DNA of 64,000 nt from Bordetella genomosp. 7 (GTDB taxonomy: Bacteria > Pseudomonadota > Gammaproteobacteria > Burkholderiales > Burkholderiaceae_B): NCBI RefSeq assembly GCF_002261265.1, contig NZ_NEVK01000004.1, positions 372,001-436,000 of the forward strand. The letters are read 5' to 3'. How positions within the stretch are numbered: the first letter of the stretch is position 1; every line of letters begins with the position of its first letter. The notes under the pieces are model-generated. The model was not told where the DNA came from. It worked only from the letters and a program-made list of their open reading frames with translations, and made no database searches. Both the position numbers and the translations under genes were made by a program. This document shows, piece by piece, positions 37,696 through 47,102 of the stretch.

Positions 37696-38166
37696 ATGCG
37701 CGAACTCGACCGTACCGACCTGAAAATTCTCGATATCCTGCAGCGCGACGGGCGGATGTCCATTACCGACCTGGCCGAGCGCGTCAACCTGTCGGCCACG
37801 CCATGTTCCGAGCGCGTCAAGCGCCTGGAACGCGAAGGCGTCATCTCGGGCTATTACGCTCGCGTCAATCCGGCGGCCCTGGGTCGCAATTTGCTGGTGT
37901 TCCTGGAAATCAAGCTGTCGGCCAAGTCGGGCGACATGTTCGACCGCGTCAAGCAGGAACTGCTTTACGTGCCCGAAGTCATGGAATGCCACCTGGTGTC
38001 GGGCGATTTCGACTATCTGGTAAAGGCCCGGCTGACCGAAATGAACGAATACCGGCGGCTGTTGGGCGAGATCCTGAAGCGCCTGCCGGCCTCGGCCGAG
38101 TCGCGCAGCTATGTCGTAATGGAAGAAATCAAGGAAACTCTGTTCCTGCCGACCTACAGCCACTGA
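37696..38166 (+). CDS. lrp: Lrp/AsnC family transcriptional regulator
   Basis: 156 residues. N-terminal winged helix-turn-helix at about 1-60 (LDRTDLKILDILQRDGRMS, then VNLSATPCSERVKRLEREG as recognition helix), then the RAM/effector-binding domain (VMECHLVSGDFDYLVKARL at about 95-115). Near-identical in style to E. coli Lrp and to DadA regulators. It is divergent from dadA, so the simplest role is control of D-amino-acid catabolism and of itself; a global Lrp role is not excluded. Confidence 0.9.
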   Translation: MRELDRTDLKILDILQRDGRMSITDLAERVNLSATPCSERVKRLEREGVISGYYARVNPAALGRNLLVFLEIKLSAKSGDMFDRVKQELLYVPEVMECHLVSGDFDYLVKARLTEMNEYRRLLGEILKRLPASAESRSYVVMEEIKETLFLPTYSH

Positions 38167-38176
38167 GGATCGCGAC

Positions 38177-38944
38177 ATGCCCGCCCCTAAGCCTTACCGG
38201 AAACTCATTTCCATGACACGCCTGTCCCGATACTTTTTTCGCGGTCTGATTACCTTATTGCCGATCGCACTGACGATCTACGTTCTGTATATCCTGCTTT
38301 CCTGGACCGAACGTGTGGCCATGGCGCTGCTCAGCCCGTTCATCGGCAGTTTCTACATACCCGGCATGGGCCTGGGCCTGGGCATACTGGGCATCCTGCT
38401 GGTGGGGTACCTGGTCTCGAAGGAACGCGTGCAGCGTGTGTTCCTGCTGGTGGAAATGCCGTTCACCAACATACCGGTGGTCAAGAGCATCTATTCGTCG
38501 CTCAAGAGCTTTGCCGACTATTTCTCGCCCAGCGCCAAGACCGACACTCAGCACGTGGTGGTGTTGCGCATCCCCGGGCAGCCCCTGGAACTGGTCGGGC
38601 TGATTACACGCCGCGGCACGGCCGGGCTGCCGGAAGGTTTTTTACCGGGCGAGCGCGTGGCGGTGTATCTGCCCATGGGATACATGATCGGCGGCTACAC
38701 GGTGTTCGTGCCCACCGAATGGGTCAACCCCATCGACATGTCGGTCGAAGAAGCCATGCGCGCCTCGCTGATCGCATGGATGGCGCGCGCCCCGGACGGG
38801 TCGGCAAGTGCGGCGCCCCAACCGGCCGCTCCCGCGGCCGCTCCCGCGGGCACGCCGACGCCTGCCGCCGCCCCGGCCGAACCCGCTGAACCCGCCGCGC
38901 CGGCCCCGGGGCCGGCCGCCTCGTCGGACGCGCCTCGCCCGTGA
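38177..38944 (+). CDS. DUF502 family membrane protein
   Basis: 255 residues. Two or three hydrophobic segments near the N-terminus (FRGLITLLPIALTIYVLY, GLGLGILGILLVGYLVSK), followed by the DUF502 block MPFTNIPVVKSIYSSLKSF, PGQPLELVGLITRRGTAGLP and VPTEWVNPIDMSVEEAMRA. The last ~55 residues are Pro/Ala repeats (PAAPAAAPAGTPTPAAAPAE), probably disordered. The ATG at 38177 has GAGGA; an ATG at 38213 is possible. DUF502 proteins have no settled function. Ten bases after the lrp stop, so likely co-transcribed with it. Confidence 0.82.
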   Translation: MPAPKPYRKLISMTRLSRYFFRGLITLLPIALTIYVLYILLSWTERVAMALLSPFIGSFYIPGMGLGLGILGILLVGYLVSKERVQRVFLLVEMPFTNIPVVKSIYSSLKSFADYFSPSAKTDTQHVVVLRIPGQPLELVGLITRRGTAGLPEGFLPGERVAVYLPMGYMIGGYTVFVPTEWVNPIDMSVEEAMRASLIAWMARAPDGSASAAPQPAAPAAAPAGTPTPAAAPAEPAEPAAPAPGPAASSDAPRP

Positions 38945-38989
38945 CGGGTCGGCGCCGCAGTCAACCGGAACACTGAATAGGAACATTGC

Positions 38990-39583
38990 ATGAAGTTCAT
39001 GGCCAGGAATTCGCTGTTCGGTATCTTGCTGCGCTCGCCGTGGTGGATCAGCCTAGTGATCGCGACCGCGCTGGTGGTGGTTGCGGTGGCGGCAGTGCCG
39101 CCGGCGTACGCGGCATTTCCGGCATTCGGCGCCATTCCGTTCCTTGTGATCGCCGGGATCGCCGCCTGGAAGCAACGCGGCAAACCGTCGGCGGCGCGCG
39201 TCGAGCAGACCGCCGCGACCTTGGCCGCCCTGCCCTGGCCGGCCTTTGCCGACGTGCTCGAAGCCGCCCTGCGCCGCGACGGCTGCGAGGTCACCCGGCT
39301 GGACGGCAAGGCCGCCGATTTCGCGCTGACCCGCGCCGGCGGCGCCCGGGCGCTGCTTTCCGCGCGGCGCTGGAAGGCTGCGCACACGGGCGTCGAACCT
39401 CTGCAACGCCTGCACGCCGCACTGGCGGCCGCCGGCGCCGGGGAAGGCATTTACGTATCCCTGGGTACGCCATCGGCCCCCGCGCGGGAGTTCGCGGCAC
39501 GGCACAGCATCCGCTTCATGGATGCCGAGTCGCTGGCGCGCCTGTTGCCGCGGGGGATACCGCAAGTTTCCGCTCAACGGTAG
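38990..39583 (+). CDS. Membrane-anchored Mrr-like (restriction endonuclease fold) protein with degenerate active site
   Basis: 197 residues. Two hydrophobic segments (about 15-35 and 42-60) anchor a C-terminal Mrr_cat-like domain at about 75-190. It begins LPWPAFADVLEAALRRDGCE; the expected catalytic Asp is in AADFALTRAGG. The usual (E/Q)xK, as in VQCK, reads LLSARRWK here, so the conserved acidic/amide residue is missing and Lys is shifted. The later block GEGIYVSLGTPSAPAREFAA resembles the fold's core. Likely a binding or inactive nuclease-like protein at the membrane; DNA cleavage is doubtful. Followed 62 bases later by the Tgl-like gene. Confidence 0.65.
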   Translation: MKFMARNSLFGILLRSPWWISLVIATALVVVAVAAVPPAYAAFPAFGAIPFLVIAGIAAWKQRGKPSAARVEQTAATLAALPWPAFADVLEAALRRDGCEVTRLDGKAADFALTRAGGARALLSARRWKAAHTGVEPLQRLHAALAAAGAGEGIYVSLGTPSAPAREFAARHSIRFMDAESLARLLPRGIPQVSAQR

Positions 39584-39645
39584 AATCTGGCGCCACACGG
39601 CGCCGCCATCAGCCCCCCCACTGCGCCGGCAAGCGGAGCCGACGC

Positions 39646-40797
39646 ATGCCCCACACCGACACGCCCCCCGACATCGCCGCGCGGCAAGGCATACGCATCG
39701 AGACTGCCCACGAGCGAGCCCTGCCTGCCGAACGCGACGCCGCGCTTGCCATGTTGCGCGCATGGGGCTTGCACCCGTACTTCGTGGCGCTGCCCGACGG
39801 GCCCTGCGCCGTGCAGTTCGAGCCCGCGCCCGCCCTGCCGAAACTGGCGCCGCAACGCGATACCACCGGCCTTTGCACGGCGCTGGGCCTGGACACGCAT
39901 GGCAATGCCGACGACCTGGCGCGCGAAATCGTGCTGGCGATGCTGCTGGGACCTGAGCCGTTTCCGTTTCCCGGGGCGGCAGAAATGCGCAGCGCGGTGC
40001 GGATACGCCAGCATATTGTCCAGGCCGCCCGCAAGACGGCCCTGGCGTTCGACACCGAACACGCCGAGCGCCCGGCGGGGTACTGGCGCTACGACGACGC
40101 GCGCGGTTTCACGATCGAACCCGGCGTGTCACTGATCGACGCGCTGCGCAAGGCCACGCAGCCGGAAGCGTCGGGCAAGTTGTATTCGTTTTCGTGCTAC
40201 CGGGCCACAGAATACGTGACGCTGCTGGGCATTGCGCTTGAACTGCAGGCAGCGCACCCGGCGCTGTACGAGCGCCTGCAGAAGCAGTGGGAAACGCGGG
40301 CCATCATGTCTGGGCAGTTCCACGAGGTGTTCCTGCGCGAGTACGGCTCGATGCAGCACCCGTTGCCGTCCAGGTATTACGTGCCGGGCGATCGCCTGTG
40401 GTTCCGCAACCCCGACGCGCATTCATCCAATGTCGAGGGCTACGAAGGGTCTTGGGTGTTTTACCTGGGCGGCGGGTTGTTCAACAACTTCTGGAAGCGC
40501 GACCGGCCGTATACGCTGGCCGCGAAATGCGTCGAAATCTACCATTGGCGTGACGCGGCGCAGCGGGATGCGCAGGGCCGGCTCATGATCGACGAAGCCA
40601 TTGTCGAAGAACACGCGGCACGCACCTTGGGCGACCCGGCTGCGTTGGACAGCGTACTGGCGCGCATGCTGCGGCGGCGCGATCCGCAGGGCGTGTACGC
40701 GGACGGCGGCTGTATCGACGCCACCCGCGAATGCGCGCTATGGGTGCTGCCCGGCACGGCCCGGATCGCACTGCCGGATGTGGGGGAAGGTGTCTGA
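39646..40797 (+). CDS. Tgl-like protein-glutamine gamma-glutamyltransferase homologue
   Basis: 383 residues. ATG at 39646 follows AAGCGGAG. The middle part resembles Bacillus spore-coat transglutaminase Tgl: SAVRIRQHIVQAARKTALAF, PAGYWRYDDARGF, LYSFSCYRATEYVTLLGIAL with putative catalytic Cys184, and GDRLWFRNPDAHSSNVEGYE. In my by-eye alignment the Glu before that Cys is Ser, the second Glu (WRGEN in Bacillus) is Gly/Ser (YEGSW), and the His region is FNNF. Activity is therefore uncertain. There are extra domains of about 115 residues before and about 90 after the core. The last codons and stop (GGT GTC TGA) come from repeat cluster 3. Confidence 0.65.
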   Translation: MPHTDTPPDIAARQGIRIETAHERALPAERDAALAMLRAWGLHPYFVALPDGPCAVQFEPAPALPKLAPQRDTTGLCTALGLDTHGNADDLAREIVLAMLLGPEPFPFPGAAEMRSAVRIRQHIVQAARKTALAFDTEHAERPAGYWRYDDARGFTIEPGVSLIDALRKATQPEASGKLYSFSCYRATEYVTLLGIALELQAAHPALYERLQKQWETRAIMSGQFHEVFLREYGSMQHPLPSRYYVPGDRLWFRNPDAHSSNVEGYEGSWVFYLGGGLFNNFWKRDRPYTLAAKCVEIYHWRDAAQRDAQGRLMIDEAIVEEHAARTLGDPAALDSVLARMLRRRDPQGVYADGGCIDATRECALWVLPGTARIALPDVGEGV

Positions 40798-40895
40798 CAC
40801 CCTACGGGAGTCAGACACCGGAGGCGCAGTGGAAGGCAGTCAGACGCCGCAGGCGGAGAGAAAAGGTGTCTGACTCCCGTAGGGTGTCAGACACC
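40789..40895. repeat. Palindromic repeat cluster 3: an inverted pair of full units
   Basis: Units at 40789-40819 and 40865-40895 are exact reverse complements of each other (31 bases). The loop is TAC/GTA instead of TTC/GAA, while the A-A (or T-T) mismatch is kept. A decayed half-site (GCAGTCAGACGCCG) lies near 40837-40850. The first unit overlaps the stop codon of the Tgl-like gene. Confidence 0.92.
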
Positions 40896-40978
40896 TTCCG
40901 CGCGAGAGACACCCTGGGTGCGCGAGACACCTTCCGTGCAAAAGACCCCCTGGGTGCGCGAGATGCCTTCCACGCGCG
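40896..40978. repeat. Short tandem repeat beside cluster 3
   Basis: Two copies of a ~37-base unit that begins CTGGGTGCGCGAGA and contains CACCTTCC- or TGCCTTCC-like words, preceded by a partial copy. It ends three bases before the stop of glpV. Confidence 0.7.
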
Positions 40979-40980
40979 GA

Positions 40981-42711
40981 TCAACGCACTTTGCCGGCCT
41001 TCCAGGCTTGCAGCAGCTGGTCGTACGGAATGGTCTGGCCTTGCGGTTTCTCGTTGGCCAGTTTCTTCCAGGGGGCGTGCTCATCGGACAGCCACTTCGA
41101 CGGGTCGCTCTTCTTGTTGAGCTTGGGCGCGCACTGGGCCATGCCGGCGCGCTCAAGACGGGCCATCACGCGGTCCATTTCGTCGGCAAGGTTATCCATG
41201 GCCTGCTGCGGGGTCTGTTCGCCCGTGACCGCCGTGGCGACATTCTTCCACCACAATTGCGCCAGCTTGGGATAGTCGGGCACGTTGTTGCCCGTGGGGG
41301 TCCAGGCCACGCGCGCCGGGCTGCGATAGAACTCTATCAGCCCGCCGTAGCGGTCGGCATTTTCCGTAAAGTAATCGCTGTTGATGTCGCTGTCTCGAAT
41401 GAAAGTCAGCCCGGTTATCGATTTTTTCAGCGACACGGTCTTGGACGTGACGAACTGCGCATACAGCCACGCGGCGGCCAGCCGGTCAGGATCGGTGGAC
41501 TTGAAGAAGGTCCACGACCCCACGTCCTGGTAGCCGTTCTGCATGCCCTCTTTCCAGTAGGGCCCGTAAGGCGACGGCGCCATGCGCCACTTGGGCGTGC
41601 CGTCTTCGTTGACGACCGGCAGGCCTTTCTTGGTCATGTCCGCGGTAAAGGCGGTGTACCAGAAGATCTGCTGGGCGATCTGGCCCTGCGCCGGCACGGG
41701 GCCGGACTCGGAGAAGGTCATGCCCATGGCCTGCGGCGGCGCGTATTTCTTCATCCAGTCGACGTACTTGGTCAGCGCATACACCGCGGCCGGACTGTTG
41801 GTGGCCCCGCCGCGCGCCACAGACGCGCCCACCGGCGTGCATTTATCATCGGCCACGCGTATGCCCCATTCGTCGACCGGCATGCCGTTGGGCAGCCCTT
41901 TGTCGGCCGCGCCTGCCATCGACAGCCAGGCGTCGGTAAAGCGCCACCCCAGCGACGGATCTTTCTTGCCGTAGTCCATGTGGCCATAGACCTTCTTGCC
42001 ATCGAGTTCCTTTACATCGTTGGTAAAGAAGTCGGCAATGTCCTCGTAGGCCGACCAGTTGGTCGGCACGCCCAGGTCATATCCGTACTTGGCCTTGAAC
42101 TTCTCGCGCAGGTCCGGACGCGCGAACCAGTCGGCGCGGAACCAGTACACATTGGCGAACTGCTGGTCCGGCAGCTGATACAGCTTGCCGTCGGGCGCGG
42201 TGGTGAACTTCGTGCCGATGAAGTCGTTCAAGTCCAGCCCCGGGTTCGTCCACTCTTTGCCCGCGCCGGCGATATAGTCCGACAGCGGCAGGATCGCGCC
42301 ATAGCGATAATGCGTGCCGATCAGGTCCGAGTCGGAGATCCAGCCGTCGTAGATCGACTTGCCCGACTGCATCGACGTCTGCAGCTTCTCGACCACGTCG
42401 CCTTCCTGGATGAGATCGTGGTTGACCTTGATGCCGGTGATCTCGGTGAAAGCCCGCGCCAGCGTCTTGGATTCGTACTCGTGGGTCGTGATGGTCTCGG
42501 ACACGACATTGACCTCGTTGACGCCCTTGGCCTTGAGCTTGGCGGCCGCTTCGATGAACCATTGCATTTCGGCCAGCTGCTGATCCTTTGACAACGTCGA
42601 CGGCTGAAATTCGGCGTCCACCCATTTCTGGGCCTCGGGCATTGCTGCCCATGCGGCCGAGCACCCCATCAGGGCGATGCTTGCCGCCACGGCTTGCCTG
42701 CGCAGTTTCAT
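40981..42711 (-). CDS. glpV: Glycerol ABC transporter substrate-binding protein GlpV
   Basis: 576 residues, large for a family 1 binding protein but normal for GlpV. Start at 42711 opens a signal peptide (MKLRRQAVAASIALMGCSAA, cleavage near AWA-AM). Mature part: ETITTHEYESKTLARAFTEITGIKVNHDLI, then YGAILPLSDYIAG and LPDQQFANVYWFRADWF, as in rhizobial GlpV. Binds glycerol in the periplasm. Last gene of glpS-glpT-glpP-glpQ-DUF2160-glpV. Its stop is only a few bases from repeat cluster 3. Confidence 0.9.
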   Translation of the reverse strand: MKLRRQAVAASIALMGCSAAWAAMPEAQKWVDAEFQPSTLSKDQQLAEMQWFIEAAAKLKAKGVNEVNVVSETITTHEYESKTLARAFTEITGIKVNHDLIQEGDVVEKLQTSMQSGKSIYDGWISDSDLIGTHYRYGAILPLSDYIAGAGKEWTNPGLDLNDFIGTKFTTAPDGKLYQLPDQQFANVYWFRADWFARPDLREKFKAKYGYDLGVPTNWSAYEDIADFFTNDVKELDGKKVYGHMDYGKKDPSLGWRFTDAWLSMAGAADKGLPNGMPVDEWGIRVADDKCTPVGASVARGGATNSPAAVYALTKYVDWMKKYAPPQAMGMTFSESGPVPAQGQIAQQIFWYTAFTADMTKKGLPVVNEDGTPKWRMAPSPYGPYWKEGMQNGYQDVGSWTFFKSTDPDRLAAAWLYAQFVTSKTVSLKKSITGLTFIRDSDINSDYFTENADRYGGLIEFYRSPARVAWTPTGNNVPDYPKLAQLWWKNVATAVTGEQTPQQAMDNLADEMDRVMARLERAGMAQCAPKLNKKSDPSKWLSDEHAPWKKLANEKPQGQTIPYDQLLQAWKAGKVR

Positions 42712-42810
42712 GACCTTGCTCCTCGATGTACCTTCCCCTTTTGCTGCGGACCGGGCCTGGGAAGACATGGCCGACGGTCGTCTCACAACTCGTTATCGGA
42801 ACGGCAACAG

Positions 42811-43119
42811 CTATCCTTTGCGCATGATCCACGCCAGCACCAGCATCGACACCGCGAAACTGATCCAGACCGTGGGCGGATCGTCGAGCCCGAACCAATC
42901 CATCAGGTGCTCGCCCAGGCCCACATAGGCCAGGTTCACCCACGCCGCCGCCATCAGCCCGATGAACAGGCGATCGCCACGCGTGGTAGCAATAGGCAGG
43001 AACCCCTTGCGCAGCCGTGTGGGCGATTTGAGTTCCCACACCGTCATGCCGGCCAGCATCAGCACGATGCAGGCAAAAAACACTGCCACCGGCGTTGTCC
43101 ATACCATCCAGTCGAACAT
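42811..43119 (-). CDS. DUF2160 family small membrane protein of the glycerol ABC locus
   Basis: 102 residues with three hydrophobic segments (VFFACIVLMLAGMTVWELK, LFIGLMAAAWVNLAYVGLG, VWISFAVSMLVLAWIM). Belongs to the DUF2160 family, found almost only between glpQ and glpV of glpSTPQV-type operons. Function unknown; position suggests a small accessory subunit of the importer. 17 bases after glpQ. Confidence 0.88.
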   Translation of the reverse strand: MFDWMVWTTPVAVFFACIVLMLAGMTVWELKSPTRLRKGFLPIATTRGDRLFIGLMAAAWVNLAYVGLGEHLMDWFGLDDPPTVWISFAVSMLVLAWIMRKG

Positions 43120-43136
43120 GCCCGTCCTCCGCGTCG

Positions 43137-43941
43137 CTATACCCGGCCCATCGCAAAACCCTTGGCGATGTAGTGCCGGACGAACCAGATCACGATGCCC
43201 CCGGGCACGATCGTCAGCACGCCCGCCGCCGCCAGCACGCCCCAGTCCATGCCGGACGCCGACACGGTGCGCGTCATGGTGGCCACGATGGGCTTGGCGT
43301 TGACCGAGGTCAGCGTGCGGGCCAGCAGCAGCTCGACCCAGCTGAACATGAAGCAGAAAAAGGCGGCGACTCCCACGCCCGATTTGATCAGCGGCAGGAA
43401 GATCGTCAGGAAGAAACGCGGGAACGAATAACCGTCGACGTACGCGGTTTCATCGATCTCGCGCGGGACGCCCGACATGAAGCCTTCGAGTATCCATACG
43501 GCCAGGGGCACGTTGAACACCAGGTGCGCCAATGCGACCGCCAGGTGCGTGTCCATCAACCCCAACGAGCTGTACAGCTGGAAGAACGGCAGCAAGAACA
43601 CCGCAGGCGGCGTCATGCGATTGGTAAGCAGCCAGAAAAACACATGCTTGTCGCCGATGAAGCGGTAGCGCGAAAACGCATACGCCGCGGGCAGCGCCAC
43701 CGCCAGCGACACGACGGTGTTGATGGCCACATAGATCAGCGAGTTGATATACCCCGAATACCAGGCCGGATCCGTGAAGATGGTGCGGTAGTGGTCCAGG
43801 GTGAAATTGCGCGGCCAGAACGTAAGCGTGCTGACGATCTCGGTATTGGTCTTGAACGACATGTTCAACATCCAATACAGCGGCAGGATGGCGAACACCA
43901 GGTACAACACCAGGAACGCCGCGCGCCCGACGGTGAATCGA

Positions 43942-43949
<8 letters not shown>
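43137..43949 (-). CDS. glpQ: Glycerol ABC transporter permease GlpQ
   Basis: 270 residues, six membrane segments, MalG-type. EAA loop in EIDETAYVDGYSFPRFFLTIFLP. First segment FLVLYLVFAILPLYWMLNMSFK followed by the periplasmic region is standard. Its start lies eight bases inside the end of glpP. Pairs with GlpP to form the channel. Confidence 0.92.
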
Positions 43950-44819
<870 letters not shown>

Positions 44820-44823
<4 letters not shown>

Positions 44824-45905
44824 GTCAGGCGCTCCTCGTTGCGGTAGAAGCAGGTATGCGGATTCACCAGCGGCAGCCACGCCGTATCGCCGACGGCAGG
44901 AGCGTGGCCCGCCGCGGCGCGCGCCCGCAGCACGGCGCCCTGGAAATCGCCGGTAAGCAGCAAATAGGTGCCCAGGTCCTGCACGCGCGTGATGCGCACC
45001 GGCACCGCGCCCTGCGTATGCGGTTCGCAAGGCTGCAGGTATTCGGGCCGCACACCCAGCTGCAGCGTGTCGGCGCCCGCCAGTACATCGGCCTGGCCGG
45101 GCGACAGGCCGGCAAGGCGGTATCCGCCGACTTCCAGGGCGCCCTCGCGCCACTGCGCCGGCAGGAAGTTCATGCCCGGCGAGCCGATGAAATGCCCCAC
45201 GAAAGTATGCGCGGGCCGCTCGAACAAGTCGCCCGGCGTGCCGATCTGCACCGCCTTGCCGCGCGACATCACCACCACGTGTTCGGCAAACGTCAGCGCC
45301 TCGGTCTGATCGTGCGTCACATAAATCAGCGTCAGCTTGAGCTCTTGATGGATCTCTTTCAGCTTGCGCCGCAGCTGCCACTTGAGGTGGGGATCGATGA
45401 CGGTGAGCGGCTCGTCAAACAGCACGGCGGACACGTCGCTGCGCACCAGCCCGCGTCCCAGCGAAATTTTCTGCTTGGCGTCGGCCGCCAGTCCGCTGGC
45501 GCGGCGGTCCAGCAGCGCGGACAGTTCCAGCATTTCGGCGATGCGGCCCACGCGCTCGCGGATATGCGCCGGCGGCATGCCGCGGTTGCGCAACGGAAAC
45601 GCCAGATTCTGCGCCACCGTCATGGTGTCGTACACCACCGGAAACTGGAATACCTGGGCGATATTGCGCTGCTGGGGGGTCAGACCGGTGACGTCACGCC
45701 CGTCGAACAATATGCGGCCCTGCGACGGGCGCAACAGCCCCGACACGCAGTTCAGCAGCGTTGTCTTCCCGCAGCCCGACGGCCCGAGCAGCGCGTACGC
45801 TCCGCCGTCCCGGAAGGTGAAATGCAATGGCAGCAAAGCGTAATCGTCGTCGCTGCGCGGGTTGCGCACATACGAATGCGCCAGGTCGAGTTCAATGGCC
45901 GCCAT
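44820..45905 (-). CDS. glpT: Glycerol ABC transporter ATP-binding protein GlpT
   Basis: 361 residues: ABC domain plus a C-terminal TOBE/OB region as in MalK. Walker A GPSGCGKTT, Q-loop QVFQFPVVYDTMTV, Walker B VLFDEPLTVIDP, and H-loop VTHDQTEAL. The signature is degenerate: the LSGGQ place reads LAADAKQKISLGRG, as in rhizobial GlpT. This argues for an asymmetric heterodimer with GlpS, where the consensus signature sits (inference). Start at 45905 overlaps the glpS stop (TGATG). Confidence 0.9.
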
Positions 45906-46981
45906 CAGCCTGCCTCCCCGGGGCCGCCGGCAGCCAGCAAGCGGCCATCGGCATCGAAGGCATACAGGCTGGCGGGGTCGAAGTACAGGGTCAACGCATC
46001 GTCCAACCCATGGTGGTGCACCCCAGGCAGCTGGGCCACCACGGCGCCGGCCGCCGTTTCCGCATGCAGGTAGGTGTCGGAACCGGATATCTCGGCCAGT
46101 TTCACCACGCCCGGCAAGGCCACCCGTCCCGGCGCGGGCTGCAGATGGAAGGCTCCGGCGCGCAACCCCGCCGTCAGCGTGTCCGACTCCACGCCCTGGG
46201 CCAGGCGCCGCGCGGCGGCCACGCCGCCAGGCAGCACGATGGCGTCGGCGGTGCGCTGCGCCGCGAACAGATTCATGGGCGGGTCGCTGTAGGCCAGGGC
46301 CACCCGCAGCGAGGCCGGCCGGTGAAACACCTGCGCGGCCGGACCGTACTGCAGCAGCTCCCCCGCATCGAGCACGGCCGTATAACCGCCCAGCAGCAAG
46401 GCTTCGGCGGGTTCCGTGGTGGCGTACACGACGGTGGACGCGCCGTCGGCAAACAACGCCGCCAGCTCATCGCGCAGGGCTTCGCGCAGCTTGTAGTCCA
46501 GGTTCACCAGCGGCTCGTCCAGCAGGATCAGCGGCGCGTCTTTGGCCAGGGCGCGCGCCAGGGCGACCCGCTGTTGCTGTCCGCCCGACAGTTCGGCGGG
46601 ATAGCGCTGCAGCAAATGCTCGATATGCAGCCGTTCGGCCATGGCCAGCACGCGGCGGGCGATGTCGGGCGCGCCGCTGAGCTTCAGCGGCGACGCGATG
46701 TTGTCGTACACCGTCATCGACGGATAGTTGATGAACTGCTGGTACACCATCGCCACGTTGCGCCGCCGCACGGGAACCCCGGTGACGTCGGCGCCGTCGA
46801 CCAGCACCCTGCCCTGTGTCGGGCGATCCAGGCCTGCCATGATGCGCATCAGGCTCGTCTTGCCCGCCTGCGTGGCGCCCAGCAACACCGTCATCGCGCC
46901 GGGCACGGGGGCCAGGCTCATGGGATACAGGTGGGTCTGCGAGCCCGCCTGCAGGGCAATCTGGTCCAGCGTCAACTGCAT
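45905..46981 (-). CDS. glpS: Glycerol ABC transporter ATP-binding protein GlpS
   Basis: 358 residues. Walker A GATQAGKTS (non-standard but with the essential GKT/S), Q-loop MVYQQFINYPSMTV, canonical signature LSGGQQQRVALARAL, Walker B LILLDEPLVNLD. The usual switch His (THD) reads YATTEPAEAL, so the H-loop His is missing. This complements GlpT, which has the His but lacks LSGGQ. One composite ATP site would therefore be catalytically complete and one degenerate. Start at 46981 after GGAGAACG. First gene of the operon. Confidence 0.9.
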   Translation of the reverse strand: MQLTLDQIALQAGSQTHLYPMSLAPVPGAMTVLLGATQAGKTSLMRIMAGLDRPTQGRVLVDGADVTGVPVRRRNVAMVYQQFINYPSMTVYDNIASPLKLSGAPDIARRVLAMAERLHIEHLLQRYPAELSGGQQQRVALARALAKDAPLILLDEPLVNLDYKLREALRDELAALFADGASTVVYATTEPAEALLLGGYTAVLDAGELLQYGPAAQVFHRPASLRVALAYSDPPMNLFAAQRTADAIVLPGGVAAARRLAQGVESDTLTAGLRAGAFHLQPAPGRVALPGVVKLAEISGSDTYLHAETAAGAVVAQLPGVHHHGLDDALTLYFDPASLYAFDADGRLLAAGGPGEAG

Positions 46982-47009
46982 CGTTCTCCTCCGGGGTGGG
47001 CTGATGCAC

Positions 47010-47102
47010 TTCGCTTTCGTTGTTTTTTTGCTTTTTTGCGTTTTACCCAACAAGCGAACGAAAAACAATCTTGCAGCGCGTCATTATTTTTCGCTTTTGT
47101 TG
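47010..47102. promoter_or_regulatory. Candidate GlpR operators between glpS and glpR
   Basis: TTCGCTTTCGTTG (47010-47022) and TTCGCTTTTGTTG (47090-47102) are direct repeats 80 bases apart with one difference. Between them CAAGCGAACGAAAAACAA (47051-47068) carries related words on the opposite strand. DeoR-family GlpR proteins bind TTTCG/CGAAA-type sites, so these fit operators for both divergent transcripts. A TATGAT at 47106-47111 may be the glpR -10, placing its start of transcription at or very near the ATG. Confidence 0.6.

Noticed and set aside
38986-39645. N-terminal extension of the Tgl-like protein back to 38986
   Set aside because: This frame overlaps the whole Mrr-like gene in another frame and is Arg-rich; the ATG at 39646 has a ribosome site and matches the start of sensible coding sequence.
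40918-42591. Plus-strand frame opposite glpV starting in the repeat block
   Set aside because: glpV has a signal peptide and family motifs on the minus strand; the plus frame shows no known features.
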